Source: Pseudomonadota bacterium
GTDB taxonomy: Bacteria; Desulfobacterota; Binatia; UBA1149
Length of the DNA: 64,000 nt
Direction: 5' to 3'
Assembly: GCA_014382245.1 (NCBI GenBank)
Contig: JACNKC010000115.1
Span: 1 to 64,000, forward strand
Part shown: positions 20,550 to 30,216 of the stretch, piece by piece
Layout of the letters: each line of letters opens with the position of its first letter
How positions within the stretch are numbered: position 1 is the stretch's first letter
Made by a program: the position numbers and the translations under genes
The notes under the pieces: model-generated
Seen by the model: only the letters and a program-made list of their open reading frames with translations
Databases searched by the model: none
What the model was told of the DNA's origin: nothing

Positions 20550-21956
20550 CTACGGACGCTTGGCCGCCGCCGGGTTTGCCGCGGGCGGTAAAGGTTCCAG
20601 TGGCCGGTACACCTGCAGGGGCCGCTTGGCGTGAGGAAAAATGCTTACACTTTGCCGGCTGTAGCGGCTCCCCGCCCAGGCGTCAAAGTCGCGGCGCAAC
20701 GGCCCGTGCCAGCGTCGCCCTATTACCATCAGTCGCGGAGGGTCCTTGTCGAGATCGGCCAGCAGGGCGTCCATTCCTCCTGACTCTGCAGCGGCAAAAG
20801 CGTCGACCCCGAACCACATGTAAGGCCACTTCCAGCCGTTGCGGCGATCGAGGTGGAGCAGCAGCTCGGGTACGCCCACGGCGATAACGCGTGCTCCCGG
20901 GGGCAACTGGCCAGCCAGTCGTTGGAATCTGGCCTGCTGCGTGGCCAGGTCAAGCGGGGGCAACAGGCGATCGCGGCTGGGGGTCATGGCCAGCACGAGG
21001 GCGAGCAGGGGCACTGCAAACCGCAAGTGGGCAATGGCTCGGTGGGAGAACAATCGCGGCAGGCCCGCGCCGAGCAGTGCCGCCATCCCTGGAACGAGCA
21101 GAAGCGTGTCCGGCCAGGCCTGGAAGCTCACCAACGTCATGCCCAGGTAGGCGGCGGTGGCCACTGCCAGTCCCGACACGGAGTGGTCGCGACGGGCCAC
21201 AAACAGCCCCAGCAAAGCGGGCACGAGCAACAACATTTCCGGCCCGTTCCATGTGTTCAGCTGGCGCAGTACCCTGGCGACGCTGCCGGAGGGTGCGCGG
21301 GCGTGAAAGGCTATGTAGTCAAAGTTGAACGTCACCGCCTGTGAAAAGAAATCAGTCAGCGCGCCGTGATGCCACAACCAGGCCAGCAACAGCGCCACCG
21401 GCGCAGCCGTGCCAGCCAGCAAGCGCAGGAGCGACGACGGCGTGCGCCGGAGTTCGAAGGCAGCACCCAGCAGGAAACAGAGGCCCGGTTGCCAGCACAA
21501 GGTGGCAGCGCCGGCGGCTATACCCGCAACGATCGGGCGACCGCTGCGGGCCGTGAGCAGCGCGGCCAGGCCCAGGGCAACGGTCAGCACCTTGGGCCTT
21601 GCCCCTTCCGCCGCGGCGACTACCCACTGGTCGGCCGACAGCATGAACAGGGCCGACGACAGTGCCACCAGTAGCGCTCGCCGCCCGCCCATTAGAGCAA
21701 AGAGCAGGGCCGGGGCCGCCGCCGCGAACAGCAGGAACAGCAGGTGCACCCCGGCCACCGGCCGGGCGCCCACGGCGCTTGCTGCCAGCGCTCCGGTGGA
21801 CCCGAGCAGGGCGGCCAACGGTGTCTTGTGAAGAAAAATATCCCTGTAGGGTATAAGTCCGCGCGAAACCTCTACCGACATGTAATCCCAGGTCGCGGGG
21901 TCCAGGCCCAGTGGACGCGAGAGGGGGTCAAAGCTGAACAGGAAAAGCAGTGACAA
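20550..21956 (-). CDS. Multi-pass membrane protein, putative glycosyltransferase family 39-like
   Basis: 468 aa polytopic protein; GLIPYRDIFLHKTPLAALL near N-terminus, many TM segments. Confidence 0.65.
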   Translation of the reverse strand: MSLLFLFSFDPLSRPLGLDPATWDYMSVEVSRGLIPYRDIFLHKTPLAALLGSTGALAASAVGARPVAGVHLLFLLFAAAAPALLFALMGGRRALLVALSSALFMLSADQWVVAAAEGARPKVLTVALGLAALLTARSGRPIVAGIAAGAATLCWQPGLCFLLGAAFELRRTPSSLLRLLAGTAAPVALLLAWLWHHGALTDFFSQAVTFNFDYIAFHARAPSGSVARVLRQLNTWNGPEMLLLVPALLGLFVARRDHSVSGLAVATAAYLGMTLVSFQAWPDTLLLVPGMAALLGAGLPRLFSHRAIAHLRFAVPLLALVLAMTPSRDRLLPPLDLATQQARFQRLAGQLPPGARVIAVGVPELLLHLDRRNGWKWPYMWFGVDAFAAAESGGMDALLADLDKDPPRLMVIGRRWHGPLRRDFDAWAGSRYSRQSVSIFPHAKRPLQVYRPLEPLPPAANPAAAKRP

Positions 21957-22104
21957 CAGGAATACGAGTGCAGTCGCAGCCGCGTCGCCGGGCCCGGGGA
22001 AGCGAGTATCCTGTGGTGGCTTGTCCAGTGCGTCTCTATGGGCGCGGGGTCATTGGCCCCCGCGCCGCTCTTCTGTTTATCCTGCGCAGCCTTAGAATAA
22101 AGCC

Positions 22105-22719
22105 ATGAGTAGAATGATAGGTCTCACGGGGGGCATAGGCTCCGGAAAATCCACGGCGGCCGCCATAATGGCGTCGCTCGGTGGAGTGGTTATCGACGCC
22201 GACCGTATCGCCCACGAGATTTATCTCCCCGGTACCGACGGGCACGCGGCGGTGCTCGGGCTGTTCGGCAATGCCGTGTTGGCTCCTGACGGAAGTATAG
22301 ACCGGCAGTTGCTCGGGCAAGTGGTCTTCAACGACCGCGGTAAGCTCAACCAGCTCAACGGGCTCATTCATCCACTGGTGCGAAGCGAGGTTGCGGGGCG
22401 CATGGCCGATGCCCACCGCGACCACCCGCAAAGCGTGGTCGTGGTTGAGGCCGCGTTGATGACCGAGACCGGCTGGACCGGCGGTGAGGGCGAACTGTGG
22501 GCCGTGCTCACCGACCCCGAACTGGTGGTGGGCAGGTTGGTGTCGGGGCGGGGCATGACGGTAGACGAAGTGAAGCTGCGGGTCGCCGCGCAGACCGACA
22601 ACGCGGCGCGCCGCGCGGTGGCCGACCGGGTGATCGAGAACAACGGTACCGTGGACGAACTCGAACGCGCCGTCGAGGTCGCTTGGTTGGAGTTCACCGG
22701 CGAAGGTTCGGCTGCTTGA
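22105..22719 (+). CDS. coaE: Dephospho-CoA kinase
   Basis: MIGLTGGIGSGKSTAAAIMASLGGVVIDADRIAHEIY...LIHPLVRSEV. Confidence 0.95.
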   Translation: MSRMIGLTGGIGSGKSTAAAIMASLGGVVIDADRIAHEIYLPGTDGHAAVLGLFGNAVLAPDGSIDRQLLGQVVFNDRGKLNQLNGLIHPLVRSEVAGRMADAHRDHPQSVVVVEAALMTETGWTGGEGELWAVLTDPELVVGRLVSGRGMTVDEVKLRVAAQTDNAARRAVADRVIENNGTVDELERAVEVAWLEFTGEGSAA

Positions 22720-24302
22720 ACCTGGCCGATCGTATCGAGCAGGCCGCCCGGCGCTGGGCCGACGATATCGTACTGCTCACTGTCAGCTCGGATCCTGATG
22801 ATCCCGGGGGCGGTCCTGTAACGGGGCAGACCACCTGGAAAGAACTTTACTCGATGGTATTGGGGCTGTGTTCGGGTTTCGCTGATGGGGGCTTGCGCCG
22901 CGGCGACCGGCTTGCGGTGCTCATGCACAACAGTTGCGAGATGGTGGCCAGCGAGTGGGCCTGCCTCGTCGCCGGGTTCGTGTGGGTGAGCTTCAACACG
23001 CGCAGCTCGGCGGTCGAGCTCACCCGGCTGTTGGCCGATTGCAGTCCCGGCGTGCTGCTGGTGTCCAACGAGTGCGCGGGGCTGGTGGGGTCGGTTCAGA
23101 TTCCCGAGGGTTGCCGGCTGGTATTCGTGGGGAGCGAGGAATGGTTGCAACTGCTGGCTGCTCCGATGGGCAAAAAGGGATGGGAACAGGAGGGCTGGGC
23201 CGCGCCCGCTGAAGACGATCCTGTAAGGATACGCTACACCTCGGGGACCTCGGGCAAACCGCGCGGGGCCGTACAGCCGCTGCGTTGTTACGACGCGTCG
23301 GTTGAGGCGGTGACCGAGGTGTTGGGCGACCCGGGCCGTGACGAGGTGTTGTTGCAGGTGGCGCCGATGACCCACGCCGCTGGCGCGATGCTGTTGCCCT
23401 GCTTGCTCGGCGGTGGGCGGGCGGTGTTACTCGATCGTTTTGATGCCCGCTGCTTCGGGCCCCTGGTGCGCGTGCACGCCGTGACCTCGGTTTTCCTCGT
23501 GCCGACCATGCTCGCACGGGTTCTTGACCGCGACGCCGCTGCCTCCGACCTCGCTTCGCTGCGTAGGATCATCTATGGCGGCGCGCCCATGCCCGTGCAT
23601 CGGCTGCTGCAGGGCCTCGAATTGCTTGGCCAGGTGTTCATACAGATCTACGGTCTCACCGAGTGCACTTGGCCGGTAACAACGCTGCTCCGGTCCGAGC
23701 ACCCCTTGTCGGGAAGCCTGGACGAACGCAGCAGCAGGTTGAGATCCTGCGGCCGGCCGGCGCGACGGGTCGAAGTGCGGGTAGTCGACGAGTCGGGGCG
23801 GGATGTAGTGGGCGCGTTGCCGGGCGAAGTGCTGCTGCGCGGCCCCAACACGATGAGTGGCTACTGGCAGGCTGGCAGAAAGTCGACGGCCCGGGCTTCG
23901 GCTGACGAGGGCGACTCCCGCGGGCTCGACGAGCAGGGCTGGATGCATACCGGTGACCTCGGGTTTTTTGACGACGAAGGTTTTCTGACAGTGCTCGACC
24001 GGCTCGATGACACCATCATCACCGGTGGCTTCAACGTCTATCCGCGCGAGGTGGAGGACGCCTTGTCCAGCCATCCCGCGGTACTGGAGTCAGCCGTGGT
24101 CGGCCGCGATGACCCCGAGTGGGGCCGATCGGTGCACGCGGTGGTCGTGTGCAGGCCCGGCACCCAGGTCGACGAGCAGGAACTCAAGCAGCACTGCGCG
24201 GCGCTGTTGTCAGCTTACAAGAAGCCGCGCACGGTGGAGTTTGCCGACTTCCTGCCCCGCAATCCGTCGGGGAAAACGCTCAGGCGCGTGTTGCGGAGCT
24301 GA
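22716..24302 (+). CDS. AMP-dependent synthetase/ligase (acyl-CoA synthetase)
   Basis: RYTSGTSGKPRGAV, YGLTECTWPVTT, GWMHTGDLGFFDDEGFLTVLDRLDDTIITGGFNVYPREVE; TTG start overlaps the coaE stop. Confidence 0.93.
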   Translation: MNLADRIEQAARRWADDIVLLTVSSDPDDPGGGPVTGQTTWKELYSMVLGLCSGFADGGLRRGDRLAVLMHNSCEMVASEWACLVAGFVWVSFNTRSSAVELTRLLADCSPGVLLVSNECAGLVGSVQIPEGCRLVFVGSEEWLQLLAAPMGKKGWEQEGWAAPAEDDPVRIRYTSGTSGKPRGAVQPLRCYDASVEAVTEVLGDPGRDEVLLQVAPMTHAAGAMLLPCLLGGGRAVLLDRFDARCFGPLVRVHAVTSVFLVPTMLARVLDRDAAASDLASLRRIIYGGAPMPVHRLLQGLELLGQVFIQIYGLTECTWPVTTLLRSEHPLSGSLDERSSRLRSCGRPARRVEVRVVDESGRDVVGALPGEVLLRGPNTMSGYWQAGRKSTARASADEGDSRGLDEQGWMHTGDLGFFDDEGFLTVLDRLDDTIITGGFNVYPREVEDALSSHPAVLESAVVGRDDPEWGRSVHAVVVCRPGTQVDEQELKQHCAALLSAYKKPRTVEFADFLPRNPSGKTLRRVLRS

Positions 24303-25383
24303 GCTCGGCGCGTTCAAGGGCGATTTTAAGCAAGCTGTCCACCAGCTCGGCCGATTGCATTCCGGCCTCGGCCCACAGGCGCGGGTACATGCTTATCGGC
24401 GTGAAACCGGGCATGGTGTTGACCTCGTTAAAGAGAACCCGCTGCGTGGATTTCTCAACAAAGAAGTCGGCGCGGCACAGGCCGTGGCAACCGGCGGCCC
24501 TCCAGAAACGGCGAGCTATGTCTTCCATCTCGGCGAGGGTGTCGTCTTCGAGATCGGCCGGCACCAGCAAGGCGGTGTCGCTGCTGCCGCTGTACTTCTG
24601 CTCGAAGTCGTAGAAGCCGCCAGGCGAAACGATCTCTCCGGGCGGCGAGATCGCCACCTGTGACCAGTCGCCGAGCATCGCCAGCTCTACCTCCCTGGCA
24701 TCGGTGCCCTGTTCGACGATGACCCGCTGGTCCCAGCGCCTGGCTTCGTTGAGCGCCACCTGCAGGTCTTCGCCCGAGGCAACCCTGCTGATACCTACCG
24801 AGGAGCCAAGGTTGGCCGGCTTGACGAAGCAGGGGTAGCCGAAGGCCTTGTCCAGCCGCGCGGCTGTCTCGTCGGCGTCGAGGCCCGAAGCGTCGAAGAA
24901 CTCGACCTGGGCTATTCCGGCGGCGGCGGCCAGCTGCTTGGTCAGCAGTTTGTCCATGCACAGGGCCGAGGCCGCACAGCCGGAGCCCACGTAGGGCAGG
25001 TGGTTGCAGTCGAGCAAGCCCTGCAGGCTGCCGTCTTCACCACCGGGCCCATGCAGGACCGGAAACACCAGGTCGGGCCTGGCTGCGTCCACGCTTGAGC
25101 CGTCGTCGAGATACAGCAGCCTGCTGCGTGTGCCGTCCCAGGCCAGGCTCACCGCTCGCCCGGCCTGCTCGTCCACGTTTACCAGCTCGGTGGCTGCTCT
25201 TTCGAGCAAGTCGTCAAAATCGCCTGCCTTCCAGGCCCCCGAGCGGGTCACTCCCAGCACGGTGACCGCGTGGCCGGCGGCCAACAGGGATTCGCGCACC
25301 GCGCGGGCCGACCTCAGCGACACCGGGTGTTCGCCCGACGGCCCCCCGGCAAGGAGAAGTACGTTAAGCGAGTCGCCAGCCAT
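24280..25383 (-). CDS. ddl: D-alanine--D-alanine ligase
   Basis: LLLAGGPSGEHPVSLRSARAV, VFPVLHGPGGEDGSLQGLL, CFVKPANLGSSVGISRV, LFNEVNTMPGFTPISMYP; ORF opens to 25419. Confidence 0.95.
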   Translation of the reverse strand: MAGDSLNVLLLAGGPSGEHPVSLRSARAVRESLLAAGHAVTVLGVTRSGAWKAGDFDDLLERAATELVNVDEQAGRAVSLAWDGTRSRLLYLDDGSSVDAARPDLVFPVLHGPGGEDGSLQGLLDCNHLPYVGSGCAASALCMDKLLTKQLAAAAGIAQVEFFDASGLDADETAARLDKAFGYPCFVKPANLGSSVGISRVASGEDLQVALNEARRWDQRVIVEQGTDAREVELAMLGDWSQVAISPPGEIVSPGGFYDFEQKYSGSSDTALLVPADLEDDTLAEMEDIARRFWRAAGCHGLCRADFFVEKSTQRVLFNEVNTMPGFTPISMYPRLWAEAGMQSAELVDSLLKIALERAELSSATRA

Positions 25384-25517
25384 GGCTAGACGCTTTAGCA
25401 CCGGGAAGCGGGCAGGCAAAAGTCGCCCGTCGGGGGGCGGCTTGATGCAAGTGCAGGTTATGCAGGAAAAATCCTGGACGAGTATAAGCTGAAGCGTGGG
25501 TTTGAGCCGCCATCAGG

Positions 25518-25566
25518 CTTATGCATAAGTAATCCAACAGTTCACCGCGCTGTTGATAACCAACAG
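25518..25566. promoter_or_regulatory. Putative LysR-type operator region
   Basis: 12-bp perfect palindrome CTTATGCATAAG (25518-25529) and CAACAG-N9-CTGTTG-N5-CAACAG (25535-25566) just upstream of the LysR gene. Confidence 0.5.
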
Positions 25567-25588
25567 TAATAGCCGGGGCGAGGCAGTC

Positions 25589-26485
25589 ATGCATATAGAG
25601 ACACTGAAGATTTTCTGTGACGTGGTGGAGAACCAGAGCTTCTCACTGGCCGCCACGCAGAATTACATAACCCAGTCGGCCGTAAGCCAGCAGGTACGAG
25701 GTCTCGAGGAGCGCTACGGTAAGCGCTTGCTCGACAGGAAGCGTGGCAGCGTCAGGCCCACGGCCGCCGGCGACATTCTCCATCGTGGCGCGCGCGAGTT
25801 GCTGCATACCTTCAACGAAATGGAGGCCCAGCTGCAGGGGCTGAGCAACGTGGTGACGGGCAGCATACGCGTGGGTACCGTTCACAGCGTTGGCCTGTAC
25901 GAACTTTCAGAACCGCTGAAGGCCTACTTCGCCGATTTTCCCATGGTCAACGTCTACCTTGAGTACGACCGTTCGAGCCACGTCTACGAGCAGGTACTGC
26001 GGGCCAACGTCGACCTGGGCATCGTTGCTTACCCCACGGCCCGTGCCCAGATCACCGTGCTCGATTTCAGGACCGACCAACTGGTGGTCGTCTGTATTCC
26101 CGAACACCCGCTGGCCGAGCGCGGCAAGGTTGCGCTGGCCGATCTCGAGGGTGAGAAGTTCGTTGGTTTCGAAAAGGGCATCCCCACCCGACTGGCTCTC
26201 GATCGACGTTTTGCGGAGCGTAACGTCGAGGTCCAGTACGTCGCCGAACTGGACAACATCGAAATGGTCAAGCGGCTGGTCGAGGTAGGTGCGGGCATTG
26301 CTATTATTCCCGAGAAGGCCTGCATCAACGAGGTCAACAACGGCAGCCTGGTTAAACTCGAGTTGACCGACCCGGGCATGACGCGGCCGATCGGCATAAT
26401 CCACCGCACGGGTAAGCACTTCAGCCCGGCGGCCGAGAAGTTCATCGAGTACATGCAGTCCGCGCCCAAGTCGGATACGGGCTGA
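25589..26485 (+). CDS. LysR-family transcriptional regulator
   Basis: N-terminal HTH MHIETLKIFCDVVENQSFSLAATQNYITQSAVSQQVRGLEERYGKRLLDR and substrate-binding domain. Confidence 0.95.
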   Translation: MHIETLKIFCDVVENQSFSLAATQNYITQSAVSQQVRGLEERYGKRLLDRKRGSVRPTAAGDILHRGARELLHTFNEMEAQLQGLSNVVTGSIRVGTVHSVGLYELSEPLKAYFADFPMVNVYLEYDRSSHVYEQVLRANVDLGIVAYPTARAQITVLDFRTDQLVVVCIPEHPLAERGKVALADLEGEKFVGFEKGIPTRLALDRRFAERNVEVQYVAELDNIEMVKRLVEVGAGIAIIPEKACINEVNNGSLVKLELTDPGMTRPIGIIHRTGKHFSPAAEKFIEYMQSAPKSDTG

Positions 26486-26509
26486 CACGGGCGGTGCCCG
26501 GCGGTCCGT

Positions 26510-27466
26510 TCAGCTCGAGGCGAAGCCCTCGCGAAGGGCGGGCACGACCTGTTCGCTGAAAAGCTCGAGTGAATCGGGCTCGCCGAAATCGCCAAAAAGA
26601 ATGGTGAAGTCTGTCACCCCACCCCTGGTCTTAGCCAGCAGGCTCTCGGTCACCTGGTCGGGTGTGCCCACCACGGTCATGGTGTCGATGTCCACGAAGC
26701 TGCCTATCATGAGTTTTGCCAGTTCGAGTTTATCGGCCACCTGTTTTTCGTCGCGCCCGATGATCACCGCGGTCTGCTCACTTATGGTTATCTCGTCGGG
26801 ATCACGTCCGACTTCCCTGCAGTGGGCCTCGAGCACCTTTCGCAGCCTGGGAATCTCGGGCGCCTCGGGCATGGGGCAGTTCCAGCGCGTAGCGTGTCGC
26901 GCGACGATGCGCAGCAACACCTTCTCGCCTGCGCCGCCCACGGTTATGGGCAAGGGTTCCTGCACGGGCCGGGGCTCGCAGGGAGCATCGAGCACCTTGT
27001 AGTAGCGGCCTTCAAAATTTGTGCTCCCCCCGCTCAACATGCCGCGTATTATTTCGAGACCCTCGTCCAGTCGGTCGAGGCGTTCGCGTATGCCGGCAAA
27101 CTCGAAGCCGTAGGCCAGGTATTCTTCTTCCATCCAACCGCTGCCCATGCCCAGCTCGAGACGGCCGTCGCTGATGCGGTCGAGTGTACAGGCCATCTTC
27201 GCCACCAATGCCGGGTTGCGGTAGGAGTTGCAGCTCACGAGCAGGCCGAGCCGGAGCCGGTCGGTGGCCTCGGCCAGGGCGGACAGGGCGGTCCAGCCCT
27301 CAAAAAAATCCAGGCCCCGGGATCCGCCTGCAAAGAAGTGATCGACCAGCCAGAGGCCGTCCCAGCCCTGTTGTTCCAGGAGCAGGGCCTTGGCTCGAAG
27401 GGCCGGCCAGTCGGTGGCTACTTGCGGTAAGAACAGGGAAAACGTCAGGTCGCGCTTCATAGTCAC
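26510..27466 (-). CDS. LLM-class (luciferase-like) F420/FMN-dependent oxidoreductase
   Basis: GWDGLWLVDHF...LSALAEATDRLRLGLLVSCNSYRNPALVAKMACTLDRISDGRLELGMGSGWMEEEYLAYGFEF. Confidence 0.92.
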   Translation of the reverse strand: MTMKRDLTFSLFLPQVATDWPALRAKALLLEQQGWDGLWLVDHFFAGGSRGLDFFEGWTALSALAEATDRLRLGLLVSCNSYRNPALVAKMACTLDRISDGRLELGMGSGWMEEEYLAYGFEFAGIRERLDRLDEGLEIIRGMLSGGSTNFEGRYYKVLDAPCEPRPVQEPLPITVGGAGEKVLLRIVARHATRWNCPMPEAPEIPRLRKVLEAHCREVGRDPDEITISEQTAVIIGRDEKQVADKLELAKLMIGSFVDIDTMTVVGTPDQVTESLLAKTRGGVTDFTILFGDFGEPDSLELFSEQVVPALREGFASS

Positions 27467-27599
27467 CTCCTGGGCGAAAGCCGGAAGCTACCCCCGCAGC
27501 CCGGTCATGGCCAGCCACCTCCCTGCCCCTATGCGGGGTACCCTTCTTTTGCCGCGGGCTTGGGCGAAGGCCGCTCACAGGAGTATGATCAAGGTGTAG

Positions 27600-28300
27600 T
27601 GGCGAGACGCGACAGCGAGGAGGGCGCGGCCGAGGGTTTGTCTCACAATCCCTTCCGCGACGCGCTTGAGCAGGTAAAGGGCCGCGAGCAGAGCCCCGAG
27701 GAGGGCGCTGGCCGCGTGGCCTCACCGGCCGGGCCGGCAGCGCCTGCAGGCGAGGACACAAAGGCGGACGGCGGGCATTTTAGCCCTTCTCCTGTTGACG
27801 AAATCGCACAATTCAGGGAGGCGGTGGCGGGGACGAGTCCGCTCAGTAGTGGCGGTGGCCCTGTCCGCTTGAGGTCCAACCGTCCCCCCGTTGGCAGCCG
27901 AGGGCTCAAGGATCACCGCTTGGAACAGGTGGCCCGTTCCATGGTCGACCTGGGTCCCGCGCAGGCGGCCAGGCAGGGACTGGGTCGCGACCTGGTCTCA
28001 AGACTGGAGCGAGGAGAGTTCCCTGTGCAATCCAATATTGACCTCCATGGCATGGTGTTGGAAGATGCCATCGATGCGGTGCGCGTTTTCATTGCGCGCT
28101 GCAGGGCGGCACGGGAGCGTTGCGTACTGGTGGTAACCGGCAAGGGCAGGGGCTCGAACGGCGGTCGCGGTGTGCTTTGTGAGGAAATACCGCGTTGGTT
28201 GTCAGCGGTAGGAGCTGACCTGGGCGTGGACGCGTACAGCAGCGCGCTTCGTCGTGACGGTGGAGACGGAGCGTTGTACCTGCTGTTGAGCACCCGCTGA
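27600..28300 (+). CDS. Smr domain protein
   Basis: NIDLHGMVLEDAIDAVRVFI...VLVVTGKGRGSNGGRGVL...SALRRDGGDGALYLLL; ORF opens at 27560. Confidence 0.85.
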
Positions 28301-28354
28301 TGGGCGGGCGTACAGCGGCGGAAGGGTTGCGACTCGAAGAGTGGTGGCGGGGTA

Positions 28355-29626
28355 GTGGCGGTTGGAAGAGTGGCGGTCAGTATAGCGGTAGGAAATAAAG
28401 CGCCCGCGCTTGCGCAGGCGGATCCCGGACCGGGGCAGCACGGCAACTTTGTCCTCGTAGGCAACGACGGTGACGTTTACGAATCAGTACGCGGCGGCGA
28501 ACCACATCGGCTGACCTGGGGCTGGGTCGAACAGGACAACCGGCGCTACTACGCCTGGCCTGTGTTCTCGCCGGCGGGCGACAGGCTGGCCTGCCTCGGC
28601 GTGTGTGCTGGCCAGGAGACCGAAACCGACTCGGCCCTGTATCTCGTAGAGCGTGACGGTGTGAGCATGCGGGAGCTGTGGCGCAGCACCCAGGTGACCC
28701 CGGTGTGTCACAACTGGTCTGCCGACGGCAGGCACATTGCGATACTGTACGAAGCCAGCGATGGCCTCCACCTCGATCTCGTATCGCGTGGCGGCACCGT
28801 GGGACTGGATGGCCCCACCGTGCTCGAGGCCCTGGAGCACGGCTCGCCGTTGTTCTGGTCCTGGTCTCCCGACCCGGTGGTCGGCATGCTGGCGGTGCAC
28901 GTTGGTGGCAGCGCGAGTTTATCCGAAGACGCACGCTTGTTGTTGCTGGACGTAGACGAGTGCGCGGTCGAGATCGCGAGCCTCGAGCCCGGCGAGTTCC
29001 GCGTGCCGGTGTGGTCGCCCGCGGGTGACAAGATGGCGTACGTGGACGCGAGCGCCGGCGAGCAGGAGTTTCTCGCCGTGTACCGGGTCGAGGATGGCGT
29101 AAGCGAGATCGTGTGCCCGGTGGAGGGTCACGTGGTCATGGACTGGTCACGGGACGGCCGCACGCTGGCCATTTCGCAGGCCCTCGGCGAGAGCCCCCAC
29201 GTGTTTACCGGCGTCACCCTGGTCGACGTGCGCAGTGGAAACACCAGGGTGGTTCACGACAGCGACGTGGTGAGTTTTTTCTGGGCCGGCGAGGGCAACA
29301 GGCTGGTGTCTGTGGGCGTTGACGAAGGCCAGGGCGTGAGGATATCGGTTTTCGATGACAAGGGAGACACCAACGGCCCGGGCCCACTGCTCATACCCAG
29401 CCCCGAGATGGCCTATTTTCTCCAGTTTTTTGACCAGTTCTCGGTTTCTCATCCCCTGGTTTCTGCCGATGGACGGTCGCTGCTGTTGTCCGGCCGCTTG
29501 ACCGACGCCGCCGGTGGAAACCCCGACGACAATCTCCCTGACTCGGTTTACCTGGTCGACCTCGACGAGGGCTCCTTGATCACCGAGGTCGCCCAGGGCT
29601 GCTTCGCCTGCTGGAGCGGAGGGTGA
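28355..29626 (+). CDS. TolB/WD40-like beta-propeller protein
   Basis: Recurrent PD40-like repeats: VFSPAGDRLACLG, NWSADGRHIAILYE, VWSPAGDKMAYVD, DWSRDGRTLAIS. Confidence 0.8.
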   Translation: MAVGRVAVSIAVGNKAPALAQADPGPGQHGNFVLVGNDGDVYESVRGGEPHRLTWGWVEQDNRRYYAWPVFSPAGDRLACLGVCAGQETETDSALYLVERDGVSMRELWRSTQVTPVCHNWSADGRHIAILYEASDGLHLDLVSRGGTVGLDGPTVLEALEHGSPLFWSWSPDPVVGMLAVHVGGSASLSEDARLLLLDVDECAVEIASLEPGEFRVPVWSPAGDKMAYVDASAGEQEFLAVYRVEDGVSEIVCPVEGHVVMDWSRDGRTLAISQALGESPHVFTGVTLVDVRSGNTRVVHDSDVVSFFWAGEGNRLVSVGVDEGQGVRISVFDDKGDTNGPGPLLIPSPEMAYFLQFFDQFSVSHPLVSADGRSLLLSGRLTDAAGGNPDDNLPDSVYLVDLDEGSLITEVAQGCFACWSGG

Positions 29627-30216
29627 ATACGAGGTTCGGGCCCCAGCACCTGCTCAGCCTGGGCAGGGTGTTGCTGGGCCTCCTGGTCCTGTTTGAGCTG
29701 GCCCGCGCCCCGACGTCTGCGCTGGTCCTGCCTGCTGTCGTGCTCGCCTGCCTCAGCGACTGGTACGACGGCAGGGTGGCAAGGAGCCGACACGAGGAGA
29801 GCAACACCGGCCGCCTGGTTGATAACCTGTCGGACGCCGCCTTCCTCGCCCTTGCGTTCACCGGCTTCGCGCTCGCGACCACCTGGAGTCACCCCCTCAC
29901 CGGTTCGGCTGTGCGTTACACCGAGCACGCCAACTGGCTTCCGGCCGCCGCCCTGGTCCTGTCCTTCGGCAGTTACTCGGGCAGATGGTTGATCACTGCA
30001 CGGCGTGGCCAGGACATGTTGAGTTCAGAACGGGGACACGCCGCGGGCGTAGCCAATTACGTACTGGTGCTACTGGGCGGCCTGGCGGTTTTTCCCGGGG
30101 TGTTTGTAACGCGTTGGCTGCTTGAGCCCGCCTTCGTTACGGTTGTGCTCATGAACGCCACCGCGGCAGTAGACAACGTCGGCCTGGTATTCAGCGCGCG
30201 GGTTTCTCAAAAATGA
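29623..30216 (+). CDS. CDP-alcohol phosphatidyltransferase family protein
   Basis: Family motif DWYDGRVARSRHEESNTGRLVDNLSD matches DxxDGxxAR(x8)GxxxDxxxD; multi-TM. Confidence 0.9.
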   Translation: MNTRFGPQHLLSLGRVLLGLLVLFELARAPTSALVLPAVVLACLSDWYDGRVARSRHEESNTGRLVDNLSDAAFLALAFTGFALATTWSHPLTGSAVRYTEHANWLPAAALVLSFGSYSGRWLITARRGQDMLSSERGHAAGVANYVLVLLGGLAVFPGVFVTRWLLEPAFVTVVLMNATAAVDNVGLVFSARVSQK

